Source of the DNA: an uncultured Collinsella sp. | GTDB taxonomy: Bacteria; Actinomycetota; Coriobacteriia; Coriobacteriales; Coriobacteriaceae | NCBI GenBank assembly: GCA_958435945.1 | Contig: CAUBIC010000002.1 | Span: 62,001-126,000, forward strand | Direction of reading: 5' to 3' | DNA length: 64,000 nt | Shown: positions 51,255-59,287 of the stretch, in pieces | How positions within the stretch are numbered: the first letter of the stretch is position 1 | How the letters are laid out: each line of letters opens with the position of its first letter | Translations under genes and position numbers: made by a program | Notes under the pieces: generated by a model | Seen by the model: only the letters and a program-made list of their open reading frames with translations | Database searches by the model: none | What the model was told of the DNA's origin: nothing

Positions 51255-51327
51255 CAGCGAAACCGCGCCGTCCATAGCGAAAACCGTCCCGCCCGCAACG
51301 AAAACCGTCTCGCCCGCAGCGAAAAGC
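51255..51327. repeat. ~21-bp tandem repeat
   Basis: AGCGAAAACCGTC-like units start at about 51255, 51276, 51297 and 51318, each followed by CCGCCCGC-like spacers. Confidence 0.65.
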
Positions 51328-51382
51328 ATCACAAGATTCGACACTTTTCGTCCAAATCGCGATTTTCATCGAATGTTGTGAT
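51328..51382. repeat. Inverted repeat, 14-bp arms
   Basis: ATCACAAGATTCGA at 51328-51341 pairs with TCGAATGTTGTGAT at 51369-51382 (one mismatch). Confidence 0.6.
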
Positions 51383-51397
51383 GGTTTGGAAGTCCCG

Positions 51398-51432
51398 ACC
51401 ACCACAAAGGTGCCTGTCCCCTTTGTGGCGGT
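51398..51432. repeat. REP-like palindrome (ACCACCACAAAGG type)
   Basis: Arms ACCACCACAAAGG / CCTTTGTGGCGGT around TGCCTGTC. The same element recurs at 62980-63015 and 63942-63976. Confidence 0.8.
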
Positions 51433-51445
51433 TCTGAACGATGTC

Positions 51446-52384
51446 TTATGCCGAGGCCTTGGCCTTGCGGCGCTTGCGGACCGCGTGGATCACGATGTCC
51501 AGCAGCAACAGCACAATGGCCACGACCACGATGAGCACGGCAAACTCGCGCTTGCCCCAGTGGCGACCGGCCAGCGATTTTTGCTTGTCGACGTCCTTCT
51601 TGCTGTACTTGGTGCGCACGCAATGCACCAGCAGGCGATGGTCGTTCACGCCGTAGGGCGTGCAGGTGACGAGCGTCACCTTGTCGGCGCCGGGCTCGAT
51701 GGTTAGCGACTCCATCTCCTCGGGCAGCACCACCTCGGAGTCCACCATCCTGTAGGCGAGCGTCTTGTTCATGGTGTGCAGCAACACCAGGTCGCCGGGC
51801 TCCAGCGAGTGGATGTCGTCGAACATGCTCAGGTTGCGCATGCCCGAGTGCGCGGTGAGCACGCAATGAGTCGAGGTGCCGCCCACCGGCAGGCTCGTGC
51901 CCTCCAGGTGGCCGACGCCCGCCATAAGGACTTCTTCGCTCGTGCCGTGGTAGATGGGCATGCTCACGTCGATGGAGGGAATCTCGACCCAGCTCATCAT
52001 GGGGTCGCGGTCAAAGATGAGCTGCTGAGCGTAGGGCTCGATCTGGTCGGCGGGAAGCTCGGTGGCCTCGCCCGCCAGCTGCTCGTTATAGGAGCGCGCC
52101 TGAAGCAGGATGCGCTCGCGCTCCTCGGCAGACAGCGCGTCCACGGTGCTGGACACCGTGCTGATCTGGTTGAACACGCCCGAGGCCTCGAGCCGGTCCA
52201 AGATCCACGGCCAGGTCATAAGGCCCACGCCAATAAGAATGATGACGATGGTGATGAGACGGTCGGCCCAGCGCGGCAGTCGCTTGCGGCGGCGCTTGGG
52301 CTTTGGTTGAGGTTTGGGCTGAGGGCTTGAGCCACCGTTGTCCGTGGCGTTATTGCTCTTCATATGTTTGGCGCCCTGCACCAT
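51446..52384 (-). CDS. Class C sortase
   Basis: A 312-aa membrane protein from the ATG at 52384 (GAGGAG site); an ATG at 52363 is an alternative. After a basic proline-rich N-terminus there is one membrane segment (residues ~42-62) and a sortase domain: WVEIPSIDVSMPIYHGT, GHLEGTSLPVGG, LTAHSG with the catalytic His, and TLVTCTPYGVNDHRLLV with Cys241 and Arg250. A second C-terminal membrane segment and a KRRKAKASA tail are typical of pilin-polymerising class C enzymes. No pilin gene is adjacent, so its partner may be the 54.9-62.6 kb pilus locus. Confidence 0.9.
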   Translation of the reverse strand: MVQGAKHMKSNNATDNGGSSPQPKPQPKPKRRRKRLPRWADRLITIVIILIGVGLMTWPWILDRLEASGVFNQISTVSSTVDALSAEERERILLQARSYNEQLAGEATELPADQIEPYAQQLIFDRDPMMSWVEIPSIDVSMPIYHGTSEEVLMAGVGHLEGTSLPVGGTSTHCVLTAHSGMRNLSMFDDIHSLEPGDLVLLHTMNKTLAYRMVDSEVVLPEEMESLTIEPGADKVTLVTCTPYGVNDHRLLVHCVRTKYSKKDVDKQKSLAGRHWGKREFAVLIVVVAIVLLLLDIVIHAVRKRRKAKASA

Positions 52385-52495
52385 CGACGGTCACTCCTCT
52401 ACAGCTCAGGTTGTCTAAACAAATAATAGCCGATTAGCGAGCTCATGCGCCGGACAACGCCGCTAGACTGCACCGTCCGGGCCACGTAACTCCAC

Positions 52496-53269
52496 TCAAC
52501 CAATCAAGCCATATGTTGCTTTCATCGTCTCGAGCAACTGCGCCATCGTTACGCCCGCAACCCCAATCTGTTTCAGATTGACGTCGCCCACCTCACAATC
52601 TTTAACAAACGCAAGCATATCGTCCTTCAGTTCTCCGCCTAGGTCGACACCTTCCGACTCGCCAAGCAATTGAGCAAGCCTCAGCGCATCGCGTTTATGC
52701 TTTTTTACCTTCCTCGAATCAACGTTCTCCCCCGCTTCCCTTCTAGCTTTTAGGTCGAGATACGCCTTCGCTTTGAACGGGACAATGTATTCCGTACCCA
52801 GGACCGAAACGCCGCCTACGGTCCGAATTCCCTGAAGGAACAAGCTGTAGTAAGCATCGTCCAACAAAATTGCCGAAAGACTGCTTATGTTTTCATCAAC
52901 GTGAATTGGCGCCATATCAATCCCCTCACGACCCTTTATAAAGTCAGGGCACTTCGCGAAGAGTTCGATCATATGGGGGTAACCCGGCCTCTTAGGCTCT
53001 GTAAACCGATAAAAACATGAACCTTTGCCTTCGCCCCAGCCGCAGCGGTAACCGCCATCACGTACCAAAGTCCATATAGCTTCTGCCGTCTGAGGCAACC
53101 GGTCATCGGCGACAATTACCACATCAAAATCGTGAGTCGCCCTAAACGGAAGTCCCGCCTCCGCGAGCAAAATGTCGCATGCCGTGCCGCCGATAAGGGC
53201 ATACGATCCTGCAGCTTCTTGCATATGCTGCTGAAATTCTTGGAGACCTTCTACAGCGCTTCTTGCCAT
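52496..53269 (-). CDS. Nucleotidyltransferase-fold protein (AbiEii-like toxin candidate)
   Basis: A 257-aa protein whose ATG lies 19 bp inside the upstream HTH gene. The N-terminal part has ALIGGTACDILLAE, then FRATHDFDVVIVADD, the G-G/S...D-x-D layout of minimal nucleotidyltransferases. The pattern YIVPFKAKAYLDLKARREAG, SRKVKKHKRDALRLAQLL matches AbiEii/MNT-type proteins that hold a conserved Lys and His-rich helix. With the upstream winged-helix gene it looks like a type IV AbiE-like toxin-antitoxin or abortive-infection pair. Closeness to any characterised AbiEii cannot be judged here. Confidence 0.7.
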   Translation of the reverse strand: MARSAVEGLQEFQQHMQEAAGSYALIGGTACDILLAEAGLPFRATHDFDVVIVADDRLPQTAEAIWTLVRDGGYRCGWGEGKGSCFYRFTEPKRPGYPHMIELFAKCPDFIKGREGIDMAPIHVDENISSLSAILLDDAYYSLFLQGIRTVGGVSVLGTEYIVPFKAKAYLDLKARREAGENVDSRKVKKHKRDALRLAQLLGESEGVDLGGELKDDMLAFVKDCEVGDVNLKQIGVAGVTMAQLLETMKATYGLIG

Positions 53270-54219
53270 GGATATTCCTTTCCAAACATGCGATCGACTT
53301 CGAGCTGAATTCGCTCATCGTCGATTGCCGCCAAAGATAGCGCAAGCGAAATGTCATCGACGCAAGAGGAGTCGGCAAACACGGGCGCATAGCGCCACAC
53401 TTGGATCATCGCCGTTTCGTTATCCGGCAACTCCCCGTCTGCGACTTCGAGGTCGCTCAGTTGACGCAATGCACTTCTTAAGACGGCCTTTTGTTCCATG
53501 CCCGGTGCAGCGAGCATCGAACGCGCGGCGAGCGCCGTCTCCCCGGCGTCAACAAGATAGTCGATCTTCGGCGTTTTCCTTGCAAAAAAGACCTTCGAGA
53601 CAGGCGAGGAGAGCTCTGACATGTGCTCACTGAGCAGAAGATCAACGGCAACAGGGAACACGACGACACGCCGCTCGCGACGCTCGCGCCTCGCGAGCCC
53701 CCTGTCGACAAGCTCGGTTATGGCCTCACTCGCACGGCTTGCCGAGATCCCAAGCGCACGACAAAGGTCATAGGGAGGATATGGCTCCTGGGTTGCTCCC
53801 CAGATTGCGGCAGCCTGTGCGTTGGGTGACATCTTGGTCGCATGATTGCGAAACCAGGCACCGCCCCTCTCCGTGCAGGCCGTGCCCATAAATGGAAGAA
53901 AAGCCTGTCTACCCGGGCAGACAAAGGGAATCCCTTGTGCGACCAATGCTTTGCGCTGACGTGCATCGGCATCAGGAAACGAAACGACAACAGGAGTCTC
54001 CGCGCGCAAGGCTAGCCGACTATAGACTCTCTTAGCCTCGGGAAGCCCGACGCCAGTAGGCAAACTTGCAAGCAAAAACGAAAAACCGTTTGCGTCAACA
54101 GCGCGGACCTCAATCGCCCGCAGATGCAGCGGCAAGTGTGCGGATCCAGGCCAAGTTTTGGTCTTGGCGGAGAGACCTAGTGCTTCTTGTAAGTAGATTA
54201 GCGCTTCGTTCATTTCCAT
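53251..54219 (-). CDS. Winged-helix protein, AbiEi-like antitoxin/regulator candidate
   Basis: A 322-aa protein starting at the ATG at 54219 (the start is uncertain; ATGs at 54300 and 54258 exist and none has a strong ribosome binding site). Residues ~155-210 form a winged HTH (PYPPYDLCRALGISASRASEAITELVDRGLARRERRERR). The N-terminal region is a mixed alpha/beta domain with a PGRQAFLPFMG segment, and the C-terminus is helical and acidic. Overlap of 19 bp with the nucleotidyltransferase gene suggests tight coupling, as in AbiE systems where the first gene is a DNA-binding repressor/antitoxin. The upstream flank around 54235-54290 is AT-rich and promoter-like. Confidence 0.65.
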   Translation of the reverse strand: MEMNEALIYLQEALGLSAKTKTWPGSAHLPLHLRAIEVRAVDANGFSFLLASLPTGVGLPEAKRVYSRLALRAETPVVVSFPDADARQRKALVAQGIPFVCPGRQAFLPFMGTACTERGGAWFRNHATKMSPNAQAAAIWGATQEPYPPYDLCRALGISASRASEAITELVDRGLARRERRERRVVVFPVAVDLLLSEHMSELSSPVSKVFFARKTPKIDYLVDAGETALAARSMLAAPGMEQKAVLRSALRQLSDLEVADGELPDNETAMIQVWRYAPVFADSSCVDDISLALSLAAIDDERIQLEVDRMFGKEYPWQEAL

Positions 54220-54418
54220 CTTTTTCGTTTGATTCCAGTTTATATTGGAATTATACATAATTCTCGGAATTGACGAGATTCCTTTCGTGCCTAAGTCCAT
54301 ATTTGCGTTTTCAGAATATCCCGGATCGGCGGGGCGATTCGGGATACAATATCAATAGAAAACGACGCACCCCGCGTAAATGTTTGGGAGCGCGGGCGGC
54401 CTAGTTTTCAGCTTTAGT

Positions 54419-54447
54419 TAAATGCCCGGGCTCCGAACCCCGGGCAT
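54419..54447. terminator. Hairpin at the 3' end of the small membrane peptide gene
   Basis: AATGCCCGGG / CCCGGGCATT stem, directly beside the peptide's stop codon. It could terminate transcripts from either side. Confidence 0.65.
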
Positions 54448-54449
54448 TC

Positions 54450-54602
54450 TTATTTGCGCTTGTTGCGGCGCAAATGCCTTCTACCGTCCGCACCGCGCGT
54501 GCGCCTACGGACCTTAAACCGAACCTCATACGAGTCAAGAAACGCGATGACGAACGTGCCCACCGCCGCAAGGGCGGCGAGCGCGTTAAGGAATTTCAGC
54601 AT
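54450..54602 (-). CDS. Small cationic membrane peptide
   Basis: A 50-aa peptide with a strong GGAGG site seven bases before its ATG. Residues ~5-22 are hydrophobic (LNALAALAAVGTFVIAFLD) and residues 24-50 are strongly basic (FKVRRRTRGADGRRHLRRNK). Size, single membrane helix and basic tail are like type I toxins or holin-like toxins, but no family match is certain. It lies next to an AbiE-like pair and a decayed pilin. Confidence 0.55.
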   Translation of the reverse strand: MLKFLNALAALAAVGTFVIAFLDSYEVRFKVRRRTRGADGRRHLRRNKRK

Positions 54603-54769
54603 TTGGGGACCTCCGATCGAGTCGTCGGCCGCCCGCGCACGGGATGCGTCGCAAGGCCATTTTACTGCGAGCGTATGCACCCGCAGCTGGTAAACGCAAT
54701 AATTGCAAACATCTGTTCGATATTCATACGCTTGATCCATCGAGCAATGGAGCCTGGCTGCGTTGTCCC

Positions 54770-54808
54770 AAAAAAAACGGGGCAAACTCCAGTGCGGAGT
54801 TTGCCCCG
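54770..54808 (-). terminator. Terminator of the decayed pilin gene
   Basis: CGGGGCAAACTCC / GGAGTTTGCCCCG stem with eight Ts on the - strand. The remainder of the 54603-54908 gap has no other gene. Confidence 0.85.
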
Positions 54809-54908
54809 AAAAGAGAATGGCAAAGCAAGAGCGTAGATGGACGAGAAAAGTGTCCGCAAGTCTCATGGCCATCACATCCCACCTGCCAAAGTGATGGGTG
54901 AGCGAGCG

Positions 54909-55385
54909 TTACTCGTGCTCGGACTCCTCAGCCTGCTTACGGCTGCGGATGAGGTGTGCCACGCCGATGCACAGCACTGCGCTGCCAGCGATCCAAGTGA
55001 AGGTCACGCCGTTAAGACCGGTCAGCGGGAGGCCGGAGCCTTTCTTGTTCTTGACGGTAAGGGTAACGGTGCCGCCACCAGAAGAGGAATTGGTGACGAG
55101 ACCAGAGCCATTCTTGGATGTGGTCACCGTCAACGTATTCTCGCCCTCGTTCTGATTAAGACCCGTGGCAGTAATGGTGAACGTGAATTTGGGCACGGTG
55201 TTATAGCCGGGGAGCGTATGGGTCTCCTCGACCGTGTAGGCGCCAGCATCGAGGCCCTTGACGCTGATTTCGCCCTTATCATCAGTCGTAAAATCATAAG
55301 CAGTATTGCCCAAAGAACCGTTCTCTTAGACATACTGGGTGCCGGCGCCCTCGTCGGTTCCCTTGGAAGAGGTGCCGGGCGGAGA
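54909..55385 (-). pseudogene. Decayed LPxTG pilin/surface protein, C-terminal part only
   Basis: The intact tail reads GLDAGAYTVEETHTLPGY (SpaA-type E-box), then LPLTG followed by a membrane segment (WIAGSAVLCIGVAHLI) and RSRKQ basic tail, a complete sortase signal. Upstream, the frame continues as SSKGTDEGAGTQYV, then an in-frame TAA (55326-55328), then ENGSLGNTAYDF. Coding similarity fades at about 55385 and no start or signal peptide is found. It is a truncated pilin with a nonsense codon; it keeps its terminator. Confidence 0.75.
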
Positions 55386-55611
55386 GCGGAGTATGGCCAC
55401 CGGACCCACCGAAACACATCTCCACCGTTCCTTCAACTGGGAAAATGCCGCCCCGGGGCCCGGGAGGGACCCCGGGGGCTTTCGGCTAACTGCGGAAACG
55501 GCCTATCCGCTCAATGTGTTCAGCTGAGATTGGAAATCAACCGGAGAAATCGACCCTCCTAAAAGGAGGCCGTATATAAAGACTGCATATCCCTTTTGCC
55601 TCCATATACAC

Positions 55612-55633
55612 AAAAAGCGCCCCTCGGGCGCTT
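55612..55633 (-). terminator. Terminator hairpin
   Basis: AAGCGCCC / GGGCGCTT with a T run on the - strand. Confidence 0.6.
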
Positions 55634-55638
55634 CTGAG

Positions 55639-55672
55639 AGGCTCCCCCTGGGATGTACCCCAGGGGGAGCCT
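55639..55672. terminator. Strong hairpin downstream of the GH4 relic
   Basis: AGGCTCCCCCTGGG / CCCAGGGGGAGCCT-type stem (about 15 bp). Confidence 0.6.
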
Positions 55673-55744
55673 ATGAACCTCAAAGGCCGCTGCGAACCGT
55701 TCGCAGTCGGGCCGTCGTCGAAGGTCTCGTTACTTAAGCACAGG

Positions 55745-56060
55745 TCAGAAATCCTTGTTGGCCTCGATCATGTCGTCGAGAATCTCCTTGGCCACCGTCA
55801 TGGACGGGACCGTCTTGTTGAGCGTGAACGCCTTGAGCGCCTTCTCATACGAACCCTCGATGCACGCCTCGACCACGAGCTTCTCGGAGTTGAGTTGCTG
55901 CATCATGAGGCCCTGCTGGAACAGCGGGATGTTGTCGCGCGAGATGACCTCGGGGCCGTTCTTGCCGATGTAGGCAGGAAGCTCGACCATCGCGTCGTAC
56001 GGCATGTTCGGGATCGCGCCGCGGTTCTGGCAAATGACCAGGAAGCGAGCGAAGGCGCTA
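55745..56060 (-). pseudogene. Relic of a GH4 6-phospho-glucosidase (C-terminal ~105 residues)
   Basis: Reads ARFLVICQNRGAIPNMPYDA, then MVELPAYIGKNGPEV, FQQGLMMQQLNSEKLVVEA and LNKTVPSMTVAKEILDDMIE. This aligns with the C-terminus of the intact GH4 enzyme at 16302-17633 (MVEIPCIVG, FQKGLMEEQVSVEKLAVSA, LSKTVPSASVAKKILDDLIE). The upstream ~330 residues are gone and the sequence passes into the sortase gene. It keeps its stop and terminators. A pilus-locus insertion or deletion probably destroyed it. Confidence 0.85.
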
Positions 56061-56093
56061 CACTTCGAGCGATATTGAGCACCGACGCGGGCG

Positions 56094-57233
56094 CTAGCGC
56101 AGGTGTCGCCCGCGATACTCGGGAGAATCAGCATCGGAATCGGGGGAAGCCGAGGAGGCTGAAGCAGAGGAGGCGAAGGGGGCCGCAAACCTGGAGGCTC
56201 CCGCGGTCCACCCGTTTCCGCCATCGCCAGCAGCCGCGTCGGCGTCCAACGTCACCGCGGCGGCAACGGCGGCACGCTGCGCGGCGCGCCGCTTCTTGCG
56301 CACGTGCCCGGCCACAACGAGACCCACAACAATCGCCAGCAGCGCGCCCAAAACGCCCAGCGCCACCGCGGTGGTGTTGATGCCCTGCGCCTCCTCGGGC
56401 ACGGGAACCTCATCCGGAATGCTTGCACGCACACCCGATACCAGCAGGCGGTGCGAGTTCACGCCGTAGGGCGTGCAGGTCATGAGCGTCACGCGGTCCT
56501 CGCCGGCGGTCACGCGCAACTTGGAATCGTCGTCGGGCGTAATCACGTCTATGCGGTCGATCTTGTAACCCAGCTCCTCGCCCATCACCTCGATGTAAAA
56601 CGAGTCGCCAACCTGCAGCTCGTCCAGACGCGTGAACAGGAGCGAGCCCGGCACGCCGCGGTGGCCGGTAAGCACGGCGTGCGTGTTCGCGCCACCCACG
56701 GGAAGCGACGTTCCATACAGGTGGCCGGCGCCCGCGGCGAGTACCTCGGTGGAGGTGCCGTGGTACACGGGCAGGTTCACGTCGATCTTAGGAATGCGCA
56801 CCGAGCACATAAGGCCCGATCCCGCGTTAAGAAGCCCCTGGTAGGTGGTGTCTTGCGAGGCGATGGAATCCTCAGAGCCAGAGGCGGTGGAGGCGCCGGA
56901 GGTGCTACCGAACGGGTCCACAACCTCGCCGATGACGTCCTGACCGCCGGCGGCCAGCTGCTCGTTGTAGGCGTGTGCGGCCGCGAGGGCCTCCTCCGCC
57001 TGCGGATAGGGCCAGCCATCCACGGTGTTTTGGGCTGCGGTAACTGCGGCCGTTTGCTCAGCCTGGGAAATAGCGCGCAGGACGAGGGGCGTGGCCACGA
57101 TAACAAAGCCAGCGGCAAAGCACAGAAGGGAAAGCAGGCGCAGGACGAGGGGCGGTTTACGCCGGCTGGGGGAAGCCGGGTTCGAACCGCCGCTCGGCGT
57201 GCGCATCGTCGATACGGGCTTGATTGCCTCCAT
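56094..57233 (-). CDS. Class C sortase of the pilus locus
   Basis: A 379-aa protein from the ATG at 57233 (GGAGGTG site). It has an N-terminal membrane segment (residues ~30-50, LLSLLCFAAGFVIVATPLVL), a sortase domain with RIPKIDVNLPVYHGTS, LTGHRG with the catalytic His, and TLMTCTPYGVNSHRLLV (Cys253, Arg262), then a second membrane segment (~290-310) with a basic stop (RKKRRAAQ) and an Ala/Ser-rich cytosolic tail. It should polymerise the major pilin encoded just upstream. It is closely similar in layout to the sortase at 51446-52384. Confidence 0.92.
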   Translation of the reverse strand: MEAIKPVSTMRTPSGGSNPASPSRRKPPLVLRLLSLLCFAAGFVIVATPLVLRAISQAEQTAAVTAAQNTVDGWPYPQAEEALAAAHAYNEQLAAGGQDVIGEVVDPFGSTSGASTASGSEDSIASQDTTYQGLLNAGSGLMCSVRIPKIDVNLPVYHGTSTEVLAAGAGHLYGTSLPVGGANTHAVLTGHRGVPGSLLFTRLDELQVGDSFYIEVMGEELGYKIDRIDVITPDDDSKLRVTAGEDRVTLMTCTPYGVNSHRLLVSGVRASIPDEVPVPEEAQGINTTAVALGVLGALLAIVVGLVVAGHVRKKRRAAQRAAVAAAVTLDADAAAGDGGNGWTAGASRFAAPFASSASASSASPDSDADSPEYRGRHLR

Positions 57234-57397
57234 GTGGTTCACCTCCGGGGGTGTGGGTGCGAGGGCGCGGTCAAAGCACCGACCCCGCCGCGGGTCCAAG
57301 CGCGACGGGGTGCGGCGAAAGGGAAGATGAGAACGCGACGCGCAGGCGCTGATAGGAGACGACGATCGCCCGCTCGCCGCGTCATCAAGCTAGGGAA

Positions 57398-59248
57398 TTA
57401 AGCGCGCATTCGTGCACTCAGGGCGAAGGCGGCGCCAGCAGCCATGAGCAGCACACCCACAGTAACGAAGACCTTGATGCCCAGGTCACCGGTCATAGGC
57501 AGCTCGGTGAGATTCTTGGCGTTCTTGATCTGAGCCATAGAAGCGGTTTCGCCCGTACCGAAGGAGACGCGATTGCCGTCGGTATTGGTCGTCTTCTCGT
57601 ACGCCACGGACGTTACCGTCGTGCCGGCGGTATCAAACGTCGGGGTGATGGTGAACTTGAAATCGGGAAGGCCGATGCTGGTGTAGCCATCAGGAGCCTT
57701 AATCTCGTAGACGTGGTACTCGCCAGCAGGGAGACCAGACATGGCGATCTTGCCGTCAGCGCTGGTAGTGAACACGCCCTCGTCCGCATCGGCAGCGGGC
57801 TTGGCAGTAGTGAGATTCTTCCAGGCCTTGGTCGCAGCGTCCTGCGTCATGAAGGTCTCAGCATTGCTGTCCACGCGGGCAATGGCGAATTGAGCACCAG
57901 AGAGCGCGGTGTCACCGGCCATGTTGGTCTTATAGATGCTGAAGTCATAGGTGTACACGCGAACGGTGGGGCCAGGAACCTGGTGCTTTTCGCCGCTCGG
58001 GGTACGAGAGTACGCAAGCTCAACGGTGTTGGGGTTACCAACGCCAGCAATAACGGCATCGGAGTCGACAACAGCGGTCAAGGTAACGGTAACCGTAGCG
58101 CCAGAGGCAATGTTGTCGTTCGTGTTAACGTAGTGAGCAAGGTCAACCGTGGTGACAGTAGCGTCAGCCTTATTGCAGTTGTCCAAGGGATCGATCTGAT
58201 TCTTGTCCTGCTTCAGGACGTAGCCGTTGTTATCGGCGTCAGCATCCTCATTAAGCTCGGTGTCGCCAACCTTAACCTTGGTAACCGTAACGTCCTTCAG
58301 GCCGTGAGCAGCGGTATCGATAAGCTGCAGCACGCGGGAGCCGTCGACGTAGCCGGTGTAGTCCGGAATCGTGGTGGTAAGGGTATAGGTGATCGTGTCG
58401 CCGATACGAGCGTTCATCTTGGTCTTGGAATCGGCATCAGCCTTGTTGACCTTGGTGATCTCCTTGTTGATGGAAGGTTCGTTGGCCTTAAGGGTCACGG
58501 TGCCCAGGTTCGCAGTAGCGCCAGCGTAGTCAGGAGCATCCTGATCAGTCGGGTTAACGAGCTTGGTAGCAAGCAGCATCGGGATGGACTGAGACTCAAT
58601 AGCATTTGCGTTAACGGTGCCCTTCGGATCGGCGGTCGTGTCCATCAGGAACCAGAAACCCTGCTTGCACTCATTCGCGCCGGTCGTCGCATTACCGCTC
58701 TTGAAATCCGTCTTGTGATTGTCAGCCACGGAGGAAGTCAGGGTCTTTGCGGAAAGCTTAGTCGCGAATTCACGGAGAGCAGTGGAACTGTTCTTCCACA
58801 GCGTCTCAGTGTTTTCGACAGTAGCATTCCCACCAGTCTTAAACACCTTGTCGATAAGGTAGCCCATGGGGTTTGCCTCGGTACCAGTCACGCTACCGTT
58901 GTAGTTAGCGTCAGTTTCGTACTCGGTCTTAACGTTTTTGCCGTCCACGGTCATCTCACTCATGACTTCGACAATAACGTTAACGAATTCGTCAGTGGTA
59001 TCGATCTCGAAGTTGATAGAGGCATTCTCACCCGTACCGGTAACGGTAACGTTCTTCAGGGTGGCGAGCCTCCAGCCCTCGAACGTATGGTCATACGTAG
59101 CGGAATCGTTGTTGATGATAGTGATGGTGCCGTCCGTCGGCTGTGCAGGATCCGCAGCCTTGGCCACGGGCGCGCCGCCCAACAGGCCGGTTACGGCGAT
59201 CGCTACGGCAGCAGCACCGACGATCAGCTTTTGTACGAATCGGTTCAT
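57398..59248 (-). CDS. Major pilin (SpaA/SpaH-like, LPMTG)
   Basis: A 616-aa protein from the ATG at 59248 (AAAGGGGA site). Signal peptide 1-~31 (FVQKLIVGAAAVAIAVTGLL ... AKA). Three Ig-like parts: an N-domain with a FEGWRLATL-type start, a middle domain preceding VPGPTVRVYTYDFSIYK (likely pilin-motif region), and a C-terminal Cna-B domain with E-box GEYHVYEIKAPDGY. The end is LPMTG, a membrane helix and RMRA tail. Sortase C would join subunits through a Lys in the pilin motif and the threonine of LPMTG. It is the middle gene of tip-pilin-sortase. Confidence 0.92.
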   Translation of the reverse strand: MNRFVQKLIVGAAAVAIAVTGLLGGAPVAKAADPAQPTDGTITIINNDSATYDHTFEGWRLATLKNVTVTGTGENASINFEIDTTDEFVNVIVEVMSEMTVDGKNVKTEYETDANYNGSVTGTEANPMGYLIDKVFKTGGNATVENTETLWKNSSTALREFATKLSAKTLTSSVADNHKTDFKSGNATTGANECKQGFWFLMDTTADPKGTVNANAIESQSIPMLLATKLVNPTDQDAPDYAGATANLGTVTLKANEPSINKEITKVNKADADSKTKMNARIGDTITYTLTTTIPDYTGYVDGSRVLQLIDTAAHGLKDVTVTKVKVGDTELNEDADADNNGYVLKQDKNQIDPLDNCNKADATVTTVDLAHYVNTNDNIASGATVTVTLTAVVDSDAVIAGVGNPNTVELAYSRTPSGEKHQVPGPTVRVYTYDFSIYKTNMAGDTALSGAQFAIARVDSNAETFMTQDAATKAWKNLTTAKPAADADEGVFTTSADGKIAMSGLPAGEYHVYEIKAPDGYTSIGLPDFKFTITPTFDTAGTTVTSVAYEKTTNTDGNRVSFGTGETASMAQIKNAKNLTELPMTGDLGIKVFVTVGVLLMAAGAAFALSARMRA

Positions 59249-59287
59249 GATTCCCCTTTCAGAAATGAGCCCGACATTCATAAACAT

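Larger units (their letters stand above)
51122..51445. other. Intergenic region with short repeats, no gene seen
   Basis: 324 nt holding the gatC promoter region, a ~21-bp tandem repeat, a 14-bp-arm hairpin and a REP-like palindrome. Confidence 0.5.
55386..55744. other. Junction region between pilin relic and GH4 relic
   Basis: 359 nt with no gene. It includes a GC-rich hairpin near 55452-55484, then two terminators. Confidence 0.45.
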
